DNA of 59,385 nt from an uncultured Bacteroidota bacterium (GCA_937864815.1 CALMJY010000330.1:1-59385), one strand, 5' to 3'. Counted from the stretch's first letter, positions 1 through 11,396 are shown. Program-made: numbers and translations. Notes: generated by a model from the sequence alone, not told the origin.

Positions 1-2
1 CA

Positions 3-1172
<1,170 letters not shown>

Positions 1173-1183
1173 TCGGGAATAGG

Positions 1184-2380
1184 ATGACACGGGAGAATGT
1201 GAAAATAGGGCTTTTCGGGTACGGATGTGTAGGTCAGGGCTTGCATGACGTGCTCAACAGCAGCAAAGGTTTCAAAGCTGATATAGTAAGAATATGTGTA
1301 AAGGACCGTACCAAGAAAAGAAGGATCTCAATGGATCATTTCACTTATGATAAGAATGATATCCTGAATGATCCTTCAATTAATCTTGTGGTTGAACTTA
1401 TTGATGATGCTGATGAGGCATTCAACATTGTTTCCACTGCAATGAAAAACGGGAAGAATGTAGTATCGGCAAATAAAATGATGATTGCGAAACACTTCAA
1501 GGAACTTGTTGACATGCAGACAAAATATAAAGTGTCGATGTTATACGAAGCTTCTGCGGGTGCGAGTATTCCGATTATCCGAAACCTTGAGGAATATTAT
1601 GATAATGAGCTACTTTATTCCCTGCGTGGAATTCTCAACGGGACAACCAATTACATCCTGACAAAGATGTATAACGAGGGACTTCCTTATGCCGATGCGC
1701 TCAGGGGAGCACAGGAAAAGGGTTTTGCAGAATCTGATCCTACACTTGATGTTGACGGCTGGGATGCAAAATTTAAGCTTTGTATAATTACAGGACATGC
1801 TTATGGCCTCTTTCTGAATCCCGATGAGGTGTTTCATTATGGCATTAGTAAAATTTCGAAATTCGATATCCAGTATGCCAGGGAAAAGGGCTATAAGATC
1901 AAACTTGTTCCATATGTTGGGAAGACGAATGATAATACTATCACAAGCTTTGTTCTTCCGCGTTTCATCTCCTCAGACAAATATCTCTACAATGTTGACA
2001 ATGAATACAACGGAGTTATTACCGAAGCTGCCTTTGCCGATAAGCAATTTTTCAGTGGTAAGGGTGCAGGAGGGCATGCAACAGGAAGTGCAGTACTGTC
2101 GGACATATCAGCAAACTCATACGGATACAGGTATGAATATAAGAAGTTCCAGCAGGGTACGGTTTCAAAATATACCCGTGATCACAGGCTTGAGATTTAT
2201 TTAAGGTACAACGACGAAAAGCACCGCGAATTATTTGGATTTGAAGAAGTCTCGGAATACTTTAGCGGTAGATTTTACAAATATGTGATCGGGACAGTTA
2301 ACCTGACGAACCTTTATTCCCTGAGGGAAAAACTGCCCGATATGGATGTTTTTATTGTGAATACAGGTCGTAAACTATAA
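1184..2380 (+). CDS. hom: homoserine dehydrogenase (monofunctional)
   Basis: Reduces aspartate semialdehyde to homoserine, the branch point to methionine and threonine. The N-terminal Rossmann motif is GLFGYGCVGQGL (residues 9-20). The conserved substrate-site segments are SANKMMIAKH (about 95) and GILNGTTNYIL (about 150). At 398 residues it is a stand-alone enzyme, not an aspartokinase fusion. The last 75 residues after the catalytic domain are divergent and may be a degenerate ACT-type regulatory domain; this is uncertain. ATG at 1184 is preceded by an A/G-rich stretch (gggaatagg) that could serve as a weak ribosome site. It sits between metY and metH, which suggests a copy dedicated to methionine supply. 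Confidence 0.92.
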   Translation: MTRENVKIGLFGYGCVGQGLHDVLNSSKGFKADIVRICVKDRTKKRRISMDHFTYDKNDILNDPSINLVVELIDDADEAFNIVSTAMKNGKNVVSANKMMIAKHFKELVDMQTKYKVSMLYEASAGASIPIIRNLEEYYDNELLYSLRGILNGTTNYILTKMYNEGLPYADALRGAQEKGFAESDPTLDVDGWDAKFKLCIITGHAYGLFLNPDEVFHYGISKISKFDIQYAREKGYKIKLVPYVGKTNDNTITSFVLPRFISSDKYLYNVDNEYNGVITEAAFADKQFFSGKGAGGHATGSAVLSDISANSYGYRYEYKKFQQGTVSKYTRDHRLEIYLRYNDEKHRELFGFEEVSEYFSGRFYKYVIGTVNLTNLYSLREKLPDMDVFIVNTGRKL

Positions 2381-2398
2381 CTACTATTAGTCATAAAA

Positions 2399-5300
2399 GT
2401 GAACCATAATATCACTGATCTTATAAAAGATAAGATACTCATTCTCGACGGGGCAATGGGTACCATGATCCAGAAACACAAGCTGCAGGAGGAGGATTAC
2501 AGAGGCGAAAGGTTTAAGGATAATAGCATGCTTCAGAAAGGCAACAATGATCTGCTTTCCATTACCAGGCCTGAATTAATTAAAGAGATCCATAAGGCTT
2601 ACCTTGAAGCAGGTGCTGACATAATTACTACCAATACCTTCAATTCGAACAGGATCTCCATGGCTGATTATGGTATGGAGGAGCTGGTGTATGAAATGAA
2701 CTCTAAATCAGCTCAGATTGCAGCTGCTGCAATAACTGAATTTGAAGGTTCTGACCAACCGGTAAATCATTTCATTGCGGGAACTCTCGGACCAACAAAC
2801 AGAACCGCCTCCATGTCATCCGATGTAAATGACCCCGGTGCCAGAGCTGTGACATTTGATCAGCTTGTTGAAGCCTATTCAGAGCAGACCAGGGGGCTTA
2901 TTGACGGAGGTGCTCATATCCTTCTTGTAGAGACAATATTTGATGTACTCAACTGCAAAGCAGCACTTTATGCAATCGATTCTGTTTTTGAGGAGAAGGG
3001 TATAAAGCTTCCGGTTATGGTGTCAGGTACAATAACTGATGCAAGCGGGAGAACACTTACCGGTCAGACTCTTGAAGCATTCCTGATTTCAGTTTCGCAT
3101 TTTCCTCTTCTCAGCATTGGTCTTAATTGTGCACTCGGAGCTGAACAACTTAGGCCATTTATTGAAGAGCTTTCGTCAAAAACAGGATTTAATGTATCGG
3201 TTCATCCGAATGCAGGTCTGCCAAACCAGTTTGGTGAATATGATCAGTCGGCTGATTATATGGCATCTGTTGTTGAGGATTTTATTAAGGAAGGATGGAT
3301 TAATATTATCGGAGGATGCTGCGGTACAACTCCTTTTCACATCAGGAAGATAGCAGATATTGCTAAGAAACACGCTCCAAGGAAACTTCCTGAAATTAAA
3401 AGATATACAAAGCTGAGCGGACTTGAGGCACTTACAATTACCCCCGAAACCAACTTCGTCAATATAGGTGAAAGGACGAATGTGTCAGGTTCAATTAAGT
3501 TTGCCAGGCTGATTAAAGAGGAGAAATACAACGAGGCTCTTGCCATCGCACGAAACCAGGTAGAAGGAGGTGCTCAGGTTATCGATATTTGTATGGATGA
3601 AGCTATGATAGATTCGGAGCGGGCCATGGTCCGGTTCGTTAACCTTATCATGTCTGAACCTGATATTGCAAAGCTTCCTCTTATGATCGATTCATCACGA
3701 TGGGATACCATAGAGGCTGCCCTGAAATGTATTCAGGGAAAATCGGTTGTCAACTCTATTAGCCTTAAAGAGGGAGAAGGGGTATTTCTTTCACATGCCC
3801 GCAAGATAAGGAGATACGGGGCTGCAGCTGTAGTTATGCTTTTCGATGAGACAGGTCAGGCTGATACTTACGAGAAAAGAATTAATGTTGCAGATCGTTC
3901 ATACAGACTGCTAACTGAAAAGCTGGATTTCCCGCCGGAAGATATAATTATTGATCCCAACGTACTTGCTGTCGCTACAGGGATAGAAGAACACAACAAT
4001 TATGCTGTTGATTATATTAAGACTACTGAGTGGATAAAGAAAAATCTTCCATTTGCAAGGGTTAGCGGAGGTGTAAGTAATCTTTCTTTCTCTTTCCGCG
4101 GTACTGATAAGGTGAGGGAGGCAATGCATTCAATATTTCTTTTCCATGCTATCAAAGCTGGACTGGATATGGGAATCGTCAATCCCGGAATGTTGCAGGT
4201 TTACAGCGAGATAGAACCTCAGTTACTTGAACTTTGTGAGGATGTCATTCTTAACCGCAGGATAGACTCAACTGAACGGCTTGTAAAATTCGCAGAAGGG
4301 ATTAAAAAAGAGGGTAAAAAGGAGGAAAAGGAAGATGCCTGGAGATCCCTTCCTGTTATTGACCGGATTAAGCACTCACTCATCAGAGGTCTTGATGAGT
4401 TTATTGAAGCGGATGTGGAAGAAGCCCAACCGCTTTTTGCACGGTCTATTGAACTTATTGAAGGGCCGCTTATGGGAGGCATGAATGAGGTTGGTGATCT
4501 TTTCGGTTCAGGAAAGATGTTCCTTCCCCAGGTAGTTAAAAGTGCAAGGGTAATGAAAAAGGCAGTTGCAAAGCTTGCGCCCTATATTGAGATGGAAAGT
4601 GCCGGTGAGGAGAAAAAAACTGCCGGTAAAATGCTGCTGGCTACAGTTAAGGGAGATGTACATGATATCGGAAAAAACATAGTCGGAGTAGTTCTTGCCT
4701 GCAACAATTATGAAATTATTGACCTCGGGGTTATGGTCCCTGCTGATAAGATACTTGACACTGCCATCAGGGAGAAAGTTGATTTCATTGGTCTCAGCGG
4801 ACTTATTACACCTTCCCTGGAAGAGATGGTACATGTAGCTTCCGAAATGGAAAGAAGAAAAATGAAGCTTCCGCTGCTTATCGGAGGTGCAACAACATCA
4901 GAGATACATGCTGCAGTTAAGGTTGCCCCGGCTTATTCAAATGCCGTTATTCATGTGAAGGATGCCTCAAAGGCTGCCGGAGTACTTGCATCACTCATGC
5001 AGGATGATAATAGTGCTTATGTCCGGTCGATAAGGGAGAGATACAATAAAATGAGGGATGATCACAGTTCCCGGAGGGCGGAAAGCAATCTGATTTCACT
5101 TGAGGATGCCAGGAATAACAGACTGAAAACCGACTGGAATAGCTACAGTATAAGAGTACCTCTGAAACCAGGTCGTTATATACTGCATAATATTGATCTG
5201 AAAGAACTTTCGGAGTATATTGACTGGACTTTCTTCTTTTTCTCATGGAAGATCTCTGGAAAATATCCTTCAATTTTTGATGATCCTGTTAAAGGGCCTG

Positions 5301-6049
5301 AAGCCAGAAAACTGTTCAATGACGGGCTTAAATATCTTAATGAGATAATTGACAAGAAATTACTTGAGGCAAAGACTGTATTCGGAATCTATCCTGCGGT
5401 TTCAGATGGGGATGACATAAAGTTATTTTCTTCAGAGAATCGAAAGGAGCAGATCTCCCGTTTTGCATTTCTGAGAAATCAGGAGCAGAAAGAAAAAGGT
5501 GTTCCAAACCTCTGCCTTGCTGACTATTTAGCTCCTGAATCATCAGGAATTACTGATTATATCGGAGCTTTTGTTGTCACCGCTGCTCTCGATAATGAAG
5601 CTATAAAGCAGTATGTAGATGATGATTATGCATCTATTATGATCAGAATACTCAGCGACAGGCTTGCTGAAGCTGCAGCCGAGTGGCTCCATATGAAGAT
5701 AAGAACTGAATACTGGGGCTATGATGCCAATGAGAAACTTACAATTGATGAGATCCTCAAACTCAGGTACCATGGCATCAGACCAGCTCCAGGCTATCCT
5801 GCCTGTCCCGATCATACAGAGAAAAGAGTGATATTTGACCTGCTTGAAGCGGAAAAAAATATCGGAGCTGAGCTCACTGAGAATTTTGCAATGGTGCCGC
5901 CGGCTTCTGTAAGCGGATATTTCTTTTCACATCCTGATTCATCTTATTTCAATATTGGAAAATTAGCTGGTGATCAGCTTGCAGATTACGGAAAAAGAAA
6001 GAACTTTGCACCCGCTGAAGTCAGAAAATGGCTGGCACCTAATATTTGA
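2399..6049 (+). CDS. metH: cobalamin-dependent methionine synthase MetH
   Basis: Transfers the methyl group of 5-methyltetrahydrofolate to homocysteine through cobalamin. At 1216 residues it is full length with all four modules. The homocysteine domain (about 1-330) has zinc ligands C244 (GLNCALG) and C307/C308 (GGCCGTT). The pterin-binding domain spans about 350-620. The cap and B12 domain (about 650-900) has the cobalamin ligand H755 in DVHDIGKN. The C-terminal activation domain carries the SAM-binding motif [14 protein letters not shown]. The start is GTG (2399): an in-frame stop lies at 2378-2380 and the next ATG would cut into the DGAMGT core. It lies 18 bases after hom and just before metF, which makes its methyl donor. 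Confidence 0.97.
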   Translation: MNHNITDLIKDKILILDGAMGTMIQKHKLQEEDYRGERFKDNSMLQKGNNDLLSITRPELIKEIHKAYLEAGADIITTNTFNSNRISMADYGMEELVYEMNSKSAQIAAAAITEFEGSDQPVNHFIAGTLGPTNRTASMSSDVNDPGARAVTFDQLVEAYSEQTRGLIDGGAHILLVETIFDVLNCKAALYAIDSVFEEKGIKLPVMVSGTITDASGRTLTGQTLEAFLISVSHFPLLSIGLNCALGAEQLRPFIEELSSKTGFNVSVHPNAGLPNQFGEYDQSADYMASVVEDFIKEGWINIIGGCCGTTPFHIRKIADIAKKHAPRKLPEIKRYTKLSGLEALTITPETNFVNIGERTNVSGSIKFARLIKEEKYNEALAIARNQVEGGAQVIDICMDEAMIDSERAMVRFVNLIMSEPDIAKLPLMIDSSRWDTIEAALKCIQGKSVVNSISLKEGEGVFLSHARKIRRYGAAAVVMLFDETGQADTYEKRINVADRSYRLLTEKLDFPPEDIIIDPNVLAVATGIEEHNNYAVDYIKTTEWIKKNLPFARVSGGVSNLSFSFRGTDKVREAMHSIFLFHAIKAGLDMGIVNPGMLQVYSEIEPQLLELCEDVILNRRIDSTERLVKFAEGIKKEGKKEEKEDAWRSLPVIDRIKHSLIRGLDEFIEADVEEAQPLFARSIELIEGPLMGGMNEVGDLFGSGKMFLPQVVKSARVMKKAVAKLAPYIEMESAGEEKKTAGKMLLATVKGDVHDIGKNIVGVVLACNNYEIIDLGVMVPADKILDTAIREKVDFIGLSGLITPSLEEMVHVASEMERRKMKLPLLIGGATTSEIHAAVKVAPAYSNAVIHVKDASKAAGVLASLMQDDNSAYVRSIRERYNKMRDDHSSRRAESNLISLEDARNNRLKTDWNSYSIRVPLKPGRYILHNIDLKELSEYIDWTFFFFSWKISGKYPSIFDDPVKGPEARKLFNDGLKYLNEIIDKKLLEAKTVFGIYPAVSDGDDIKLFSSENRKEQISRFAFLRNQEQKEKGVPNLCLADYLAPESSGITDYIGAFVVTAALDNEAIKQYVDDDYASIMIRILSDRLAEAAAEWLHMKIRTEYWGYDANEKLTIDEILKLRYHGIRPAPGYPACPDHTEKRVIFDLLEAEKNIGAELTENFAMVPPASVSGYFFSHPDSSYFNIGKLAGDQLADYGKRKNFAPAEVRKWLAPNI

Positions 6050-6060
6050 TACTGATTGAA

Positions 6061-7014
6061 ATGACTGTAATTGAAATAATTAACGATTCAAAAAAGCCTC
6101 TTTTCACTTTTGAACTGCTGCCCCCTCTGAAAGGGCATAGTATTGAACGCACCTATACTGCTATTGACAGGCTTGTCGAATTTGAACCGGCATATATAAA
6201 CTTTACCTCACACAGGAACGAAACTATTTTCAAGGAGCGGGCCGACGGACTGCTTGAAAAGAAAATTGTGCGACTTCGTCCGGGAACGATTGCACTAGCT
6301 GCTGCTGTGAAGTACAAGTACAATATTACTGTTGTACCGCATATTCTCTGTGGTGGATTCACAAAGGAGGAAACTGAAAATGTTCTCATCGAGATGAGAT
6401 TTCTCGGTATTGATGATGTTCTTGCACTCAGGGGAGATCCCCAGAAAGGGAGCAGGTCGTTTATTCCGGAGAAAAACGGACATTCCCATACCACAGACCT
6501 TGTCAACCAGATTATGGATATGAACAGGGGTAAATATCTTGAGGATAACCTTGAAAATGCAGATCCTACCAATTTCTGTATCGGAGTGGCCGGATATCCT
6601 GAAAAGCACTTTGAAGCTCCCAATAAGCCTGTCGACCTTGAAAACCTTAAGAAAAAGGTTGATGCAGGAGCAAGTTATATTGTGACACAGATGTTTTTTG
6701 ACAATAACAAATTCTGCAGATTCAGGGATGAATGCAGAAAACTAGGAATTACTGTACCGATTATACCCGGAATAAAACCGATCTCAGCACTGCATGATAT
6801 AAAGCTGCTACCTCAGACTTTTCATATTGATCTTCCTAACGATCTGTTTTCAGCCGTATCAAAATGCAAGACCGATTCAGAGGCACGTGAGGCAGGGATA
6901 GAATGGGCTACAATGCAGTCGAAGGAATTACTTAAGCTCGGAGTTCCTGGCATACACTATTATACGCTGGGCCGGTCGGATAACATCGCAAGGATCGTAA
7001 AAGCTACTTTCTGA
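6061..7014 (+). CDS. metF: 5,10-methylenetetrahydrofolate reductase
   Basis: FAD enzyme that reduces methylene-THF to methyl-THF, the donor used by the MetH encoded just upstream. The protein is 317 residues from ATG 6061, close to the family norm. Visible marks are FTFELLPPLKG at the N terminus (the catalytic-glutamate region), VLALRGDPQKG, GVAGYPEKH, DAGASYIVTQMFFDN and the C-terminal PGIHYYTLGR. A longer reading from TTG 6046 would overlap the end of metH, but the extra residues (MILIE) are not family-like, so ATG 6061 is preferred. It is the last gene of the metY-hom-metH-metF run, and a G/C-rich palindromic repeat follows directly. Confidence 0.95.
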   Translation: MTVIEIINDSKKPLFTFELLPPLKGHSIERTYTAIDRLVEFEPAYINFTSHRNETIFKERADGLLEKKIVRLRPGTIALAAAVKYKYNITVVPHILCGGFTKEETENVLIEMRFLGIDDVLALRGDPQKGSRSFIPEKNGHSHTTDLVNQIMDMNRGKYLEDNLENADPTNFCIGVAGYPEKHFEAPNKPVDLENLKKKVDAGASYIVTQMFFDNNKFCRFRDECRKLGITVPIIPGIKPISALHDIKLLPQTFHIDLPNDLFSAVSKCKTDSEAREAGIEWATMQSKELLKLGVPGIHYYTLGRSDNIARIVKATF

Positions 7015-7020
7015 CCTTTA

Positions 7021-7044
7021 AGCCCCCCTTGGGGGGTTGGGGGT
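7021..7044 (+). repeat. G/C-rich palindromic intergenic repeat, copy A
   Basis: A 24-base element with CCCCCC-TT-GGGGGG (7023-7036) followed by a second G run. It is identical base for base to 57139-57162. It sits in the convergent gap between metF and the homocysteine methyltransferase, seven bases after the metF stop. The G/C hairpin could end transcription from both sides, but there is no clear T run. Likely a member of a genome-wide dispersed family. Confidence 0.8.
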
Positions 7045-7067
7045 TTGATCAAGAGGGAAGAAGAGCC

Positions 7068-7943
7068 TTATCTCAGAATTCTCCGTATTTCTTTTATATG
7101 AGCCGGTGTTGTACCACAACACCCCCCAATAATATTTACTCCTGCTTCGATAAGTGCCGGAACGAAAGATGCCATCATCTCAGGTGATTCACGGAATACG
7201 GTCTTTCCGTCAATGAGTTCAGGAACACCTGCATTGGCCTGTATTATAACAGGGATGTTACTGTCAGTACTGCGGATCTCCTTTACTATTCCAATCATAT
7301 TTTCAATCCCGTTACCGCAATTGGAACCAATAACATGAGCGCCGGCTTCTTTCAGCGCAATGATCATCTCTGAGGGAGATACTCCCATCATTGTATTGAA
7401 TCCTGTAGCTGCATCACCATCGAATGTCATGGTGCTGATAACAATACAACTTGTATTTTCTCTTGCAGCTTTTGTTGCAATGACAGCTTCATCAATTGCT
7501 GTCATTGTTTCAATGATGATTATGTCAGCACCACCTTCCTCAAGTGCTGCTGATTGTTCCTTAAAGGCTTCATAAAGCTGCTCCTCATTTACATCACCCA
7601 TTATGAGTATTTTTCCGGTGGGGCCCACACAGCCGGCAACGTGCCTTTCTTTACCGGCAGCCTGCCGTGATATTTCCGCGGCTGCCTTGTTTAGTTCATA
7701 CGCTCTTTCAGCTAGACCATAGTTGGAGAGTTTAAACCGGTTGGCCCCGAAACTGTTTGTCTCGATAATATCCGAGCCTGCATCAACGTAGGATTCAGCA
7801 ATTTTTATAACTTCTTCCCTGTGTGTAACATTCCATAGTTCTGGGCATTCCCCGGGCTTCAAACCTTTAGCCTGAAGAAAAGTTCCCCAGGCTCCATCAC
7901 AAAGGAGTATCTGTTTCTTCTTAAGTTTATCGAGGATAGACAT
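7068..7943 (-). CDS. stand-alone homocysteine S-methyltransferase domain protein
   Basis: 291 residues, only the Hcy-binding zinc barrel seen at the N terminus of MetH. DGAWGTFLQ (16-24), ETNSFGANR (61-69) and zinc ligands C209 (GSNCGNG) and C275/C276 (GGCCGTT) are all present, so it should bind zinc and activate homocysteine. There is no pterin, B12 or activation domain. Family members use S-methylmethionine, betaine or a partner methyl-cobalamin protein as donor; which applies here cannot be read from the sequence. It lies convergent to metF and upstream of metK on the other strand, so it clearly belongs to the methionine block despite a complete MetH nearby. Confidence 0.88.
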   Translation of the reverse strand: MSILDKLKKKQILLCDGAWGTFLQAKGLKPGECPELWNVTHREEVIKIAESYVDAGSDIIETNSFGANRFKLSNYGLAERAYELNKAAAEISRQAAGKERHVAGCVGPTGKILIMGDVNEEQLYEAFKEQSAALEEGGADIIIIETMTAIDEAVIATKAARENTSCIVISTMTFDGDAATGFNTMMGVSPSEMIIALKEAGAHVIGSNCGNGIENMIGIVKEIRSTDSNIPVIIQANAGVPELIDGKTVFRESPEMMASFVPALIEAGVNIIGGCCGTTPAHIKEIRRILR

Positions 7944-7961
7944 TTGATTGTTTAATTAACA

Positions 7962-7998
7962 TAACCCACCCCTAACCCCTCCTAGGAGGGGAACTAAA
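7962..7998 (-). repeat. G/C-rich palindromic intergenic repeat, copy D (diverged)
   Basis: Contains a perfect 16-base palindrome CCCCTCCTAGGAGGGG at 7976-7991, flanked on the left by ACCCCTAA-type runs. Read on the minus strand it has the same layout as copies A and B (AG-C run, short centre, G run, TT, second G run) but differs in the centre. It lies between metK and the homocysteine methyltransferase gene, next to a tandem octamer array. Confidence 0.65.
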
Positions 7999-8001
7999 TC
8001 C

Positions 8002-8033
8002 CTTGAGCCGCTGTGCCCTTGAGCCGCTGAGCC
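8002..8033. repeat. tandem octamer array
   Basis: Four consecutive 8-base units: CTTGAGCC, GCTGTGCC, CTTGAGCC, GCTGAGCC. They alternate two forms, so there is also an exact 14-base direct repeat (8000-8013 and 8016-8029). The array sits directly downstream of the metK stop codon. Confidence 0.75.
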
Positions 8034-8036
8034 TAT

Positions 8037-9380
8037 TTATATCTTGAACGCCTTCTTTATCTTATCAACATAGTCAAGTTTTTCCCATGCAAAAAACTCA
8101 ACTTTCTTGGTGTAAATCTTTTTGCCGTTTCCATTTACGGATTTTGGTTTGCTGCCTGGTACTTCATAATAGACCTCTACATTAGCTGAATAGCTATCAC
8201 GTCCGAAATGACCATAAGATGCAGTAGGAAGGAATACTGGGTTCTTAAGTCCGAATCTCTTCACTATTGCATAAGGCCTCAAGTCAAATAACTTATTGAC
8301 TATCTGGGCTATTTCGCCGTCATGCAGAATTTTTCCCTTTTTATCTTTCACTTTGGCTGTGCCATATGTATTTATATAAAGTCCCACAGGCTCAGCAACA
8401 CCGATAGCATATGCAACCTGAACAAGTGCCTGATCGCATACTCCGGCAGCTACAAGGTTTTTAGCTATATGGCGTGCTGCATAAGCAGCTGATCTGTCAA
8501 CCTTTGAAGAGTCCTTTCCTGAAAATGCGCCTCCGCCATGAGCACCATGTCCGCCATAGGTATCAACAATAATCTTGCGTCCTGTAAGACCTGTATCTCC
8601 ATGAGGACCGCCGATAACAAAGTTCCCTGTCGGATTCACCAGTAACCTGAAATTGCTGTTAAAAAGCTTCTGTACCCTTGCCGGGAGACTCTTCTTTACT
8701 CTCGGTATAAGAATCTTTTCAAGATCTTCCTTAATCTTAGCCTGCATTGCCTTTTCTGCTACAAGTTCGGCCTGTTTTGAACTGTTTTTCGGAGTGACAA
8801 ATTCATCATGCTGGGTACTGATTACAATTGTATCAATGCGTAAAGGATTATTATCATCATCATATTCCAGAGTAACCTGCGATTTACTGTCAGGCCTGAG
8901 GTATTTCATCTGTTTTCCCTCACGCCTTATTCCAGCAAGTTCTTCGAGAAGCCTGTGAGCCAGCTCAATTGTAAGAGGCATGTAATTATCCATCTCATGG
9001 CAGGCATAACCAAACATCATTCCCTGGTCACCTGCTCCCTGTTCTTCAGGTTTTTCACGGACAACACCCTGATTAATATCTTTTGACTGTTCATGGATGG
9101 TAGAGATTACTCCGCATGAATCGCAGTCAAATCTGTATTCTGCCTTAATATAACCAATTTTTCTGATAACTTTTCTTGCAGTTTCCTGTACATCAACCCA
9201 TCCCTGGGTACCTACTTCACCGCCACAAACGACTAATCCTGTTGTTACAAATGTCTCACATGCAACTTTTGACTCCGGATCCCAGCGGAGAAACTCATCA
9301 AGAAGAGAGTCTGATACCTGGTCGGCTACCTTGTCGGGGTGCCCTTCTGAAACTGATTCTGAAGTAAATAAATATGCCAT
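8037..9380 (-). CDS. metK: S-adenosylmethionine synthetase
   Basis: Makes SAM from methionine and ATP. Signatures: [11 protein letters not shown] at residues 7-17 with the catalytic His, [12 protein letters not shown] (about 115), the [16 protein letters not shown] loop (about 255) and the glycine-rich [15 protein letters not shown] (about 275). At 447 residues it is longer than the roughly 385 of the E. coli type. The extra length lies mainly in the segment around [18 protein letters not shown] and in a C-terminal stretch rich in lysine ([16 protein letters not shown]). Such length is common in this phylum as far as I recall. It is a separate leftward unit that completes the methionine/SAM block. 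No exact TAnnTTTG box was found in its 171-base upstream gap. Confidence 0.97.
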   Translation of the reverse strand: MAYLFTSESVSEGHPDKVADQVSDSLLDEFLRWDPESKVACETFVTTGLVVCGGEVGTQGWVDVQETARKVIRKIGYIKAEYRFDCDSCGVISTIHEQSKDINQGVVREKPEEQGAGDQGMMFGYACHEMDNYMPLTIELAHRLLEELAGIRREGKQMKYLRPDSKSQVTLEYDDDNNPLRIDTIVISTQHDEFVTPKNSSKQAELVAEKAMQAKIKEDLEKILIPRVKKSLPARVQKLFNSNFRLLVNPTGNFVIGGPHGDTGLTGRKIIVDTYGGHGAHGGGAFSGKDSSKVDRSAAYAARHIAKNLVAAGVCDQALVQVAYAIGVAEPVGLYINTYGTAKVKDKKGKILHDGEIAQIVNKLFDLRPYAIVKRFGLKNPVFLPTASYGHFGRDSYSANVEVYYEVPGSKPKSVNGNGKKIYTKKVEFFAWEKLDYVDKIKKAFKI

Positions 9381-9551
9381 AAAATAAGTATTAGTTTACA
9401 GTTAAACAATAATCTGGAAATTTGGTTGATTGTAAAAAAGGAAGGTACGCGGTTTAGCATTTTTTCCTGTGGTTGCAATCAGCACAAATCTTTCCACCAA
9501 TTATTTTGCAAAACAACAAAAAAAAATTATAATGACCAAATTGATTTTCTT

Positions 9552-10463
9552 TTAGCTTGTTAGATGCCTGAAAACCTCTTCGAGATTACTCTGTTGTTTC
9601 TGCAATGATAATACTGTAAGGTTTTTACTGACAGCAAAGTTGAACACGGCAGGCCGAATATCCTCCTGACCTTCAGACTCTATCTGCCAGGTATTGTTCC
9701 TGATGAGCTTTACATTGCCGATATTTTCAATTCCGGAAAGTTCAGATAGTTCAACATGTTTGTCGAACTCAACTATTATTATCTGTTTTGGCTGATTTAC
9801 CAGGGAGTAGATTTTACTTTTCTCCTCATTAGCCATAATTACACCATGGTCAATAATTATGACCCTTTCGCAGATTGCCTCAACTTCCTGCATAATATGG
9901 GTTGAGAGGAGAACTGTCTTTTCCCTGCCTGCCTCTTTTATAAGGTTCCTTATCTCGATTATCTGGTTAGGGTCAAGACCGGTTGTTGCCTCATCAAGAA
10001 TAAGTACAGCCGGATTGTGTATTAATGCCTGGGCAAGGCCCACTCTTTGTCTGTAACCTTTTGAAAGTGAGCCTATCTGTTTGTTTTGTTCGGGGGAAAG
10101 CCCGGTAAGTTCTATTATTCTGTCGATCTGTTTTTTTGATTTCTTTTCTCTTCCGTAAATTGAAGCCACAAAACCAAGGTATTCCCTGACATACATTTCC
10201 GGATACAAGGGATTGTTTTCGGGAAGATAGCCTATCTGACGCTTTACATCCGGGTTCCCTGTTCCAACTTCGAGGCCGTTTACAAGTACTCTGCCTGATG
10301 CAGGAGGGAGGAATCCTGTAATTATCTTCATCATTGTCGATTTCCCTGCTCCGTTTGGCCCAAGAAATCCGACTATCTCACCGGTTTTTACCTCGAATGA
10401 GACATTATCGAGTGCTTTCTGCTTTCCGTATAGCTTTGAAACACTCTCTACTAAAATAGACAT
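9552..10463 (-). CDS. gldA: GldA-type ABC transporter ATPase
   Basis: 303-residue ATP-binding subunit. Walker A is GPNGAGKST (about 35-43), the signature is LSKGYRQRVGLAQ (about 137), Walker B is AVLILDEATTGLD (about 157), and the H-loop is STHIMQEVEAIC. The stretch IGYLPENNPLYPEMYVREYL and the overall pattern resemble GldA of gliding Flavobacteria, which works with the permeases GldF and GldG. No gldF or gldG is present in this window, so it is either an orphan whose partners lie elsewhere or a related transporter ATPase. It lies 22 bases after the universal stress gene on the same strand, and probably shares its promoter. Confidence 0.8.
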   Translation of the reverse strand: MSILVESVSKLYGKQKALDNVSFEVKTGEIVGFLGPNGAGKSTMMKIITGFLPPASGRVLVNGLEVGTGNPDVKRQIGYLPENNPLYPEMYVREYLGFVASIYGREKKSKKQIDRIIELTGLSPEQNKQIGSLSKGYRQRVGLAQALIHNPAVLILDEATTGLDPNQIIEIRNLIKEAGREKTVLLSTHIMQEVEAICERVIIIDHGVIMANEEKSKIYSLVNQPKQIIIVEFDKHVELSELSGIENIGNVKLIRNNTWQIESEGQEDIRPAVFNFAVSKNLTVLSLQKQQSNLEEVFRHLTS

Positions 10464-10485
10464 ATAAAATTATTGTTATCCGGTA

Positions 10486-11337
10486 TTATGAACCCCATCC
10501 ACCCATAAACTGGCCGACATTGGCGAAGGAGGTCATTGGATTCACACAGCATACCGGTATCTTTGAGCTGTTTGCAATAAGGTATTGCTCCGAAGCACCT
10601 ACGACATAATCAGCTATAGTGATATTTTTAGTTGTTACAATTACAATAAGGTCAGCATTAATCTTCAGTGCAAAATCAAGAGTTTGTTTTGCGAAATCGC
10701 CTTTCGGAATATCATGAATTTCGTATTCTATATTATTTTGTATCAAATATTTAACCCCAAAATTTAAATTGACTTTCGTCTTTTTTGTTAGAATTTTATC
10801 ATTTGATATTGCTACAAGGAGATGAATCTTGGAATCGAAATATTTTCCCATGAAAATAGCCATTTTAAGCTTCTCTTTATTTTCAGCCCTGAAATCAATG
10901 GGGAAAACAATATTGTGGTACTTTTCCTGATCTACAGGCGGATCCTGCACTACAATAAAAGGGACTTTCGATTTGACAATAACTTTCAAAGCCCAGCTGC
11001 CGGTAAGCTTCTGCATCCCTTTCATGCCATGAGTGCCCATAACCACCAGGCTGGCTTCCTTGTCATTTGCAAATTCGGCGATAGCTGAGAATATGCTCCC
11101 TTTTGAGATATGCCAGGATATGACGGAATTGAATTTTGCACTCCTTTCTTCAACTATCTTCTGAAGTTTATTCTTTTTATCTGTTTCTTCAGCTGCCTTT
11201 ATGCCAGTATCAACGATGTGAAGCAGGCATATGTTGTTACCAACCATGCGGCTGATTTTCACCGCATGTGCCAGGGCATGTTCTGCAACATTTGTAAAAT
11301 CCCATGGTACAACTATAAGTTTCTTATTTTCTTCCAT
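10486..11337 (-). CDS. tandem universal stress protein (UspA family)
   Basis: 283 residues with two Usp domains, about 1-145 and 146-283. The first domain ends with GTHGMKGMQKLTGSWA, which fits the G-2x-G-9x-G-S ATP-binding motif, so it should bind ATP. The second domain has VIVTTKNITIADYVVGAS at the same place and looks degenerate. Such tandem proteins are usually cytoplasmic stress or energy-state sensors; the partner is unknown. The upstream gap contains a very good promoter (TTTG, 19 bases, TACCTTTG) and is shared with divergent asnS. gldA follows on the same strand. Confidence 0.88.
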   Translation of the reverse strand: MEENKKLIVVPWDFTNVAEHALAHAVKISRMVGNNICLLHIVDTGIKAAEETDKKNKLQKIVEERSAKFNSVISWHISKGSIFSAIAEFANDKEASLVVMGTHGMKGMQKLTGSWALKVIVKSKVPFIVVQDPPVDQEKYHNIVFPIDFRAENKEKLKMAIFMGKYFDSKIHLLVAISNDKILTKKTKVNLNFGVKYLIQNNIEYEIHDIPKGDFAKQTLDFALKINADLIVIVTTKNITIADYVVGASEQYLIANSSKIPVCCVNPMTSFANVGQFMGGWGS

Positions 11338-11365
11338 AGCATCTGTTGGTTTTCATTAAACAACT

Positions 11366-11396
11366 CAAAGGTATTCACATTTTAACAAATTTCAAA
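11366..11396 (-). promoter_or_regulatory. promoter of the usp-gldA unit
   Basis: On the minus strand a -33 TTTG (11393-11396) is followed after exactly 19 bases by a -7 TACCTTTG (11366-11373). This matches the known Bacteroides consensus TTTG-N19-21-TAnnTTTG. The expected start of transcription is near 11359, about 20 bases before the ATG. Confidence 0.65.

Noticed and set aside
6046..6060. TTG start that would extend metF into the end of metH
   Set aside because: The added residues are not family-like and ATG 6061 gives the normal N terminus.
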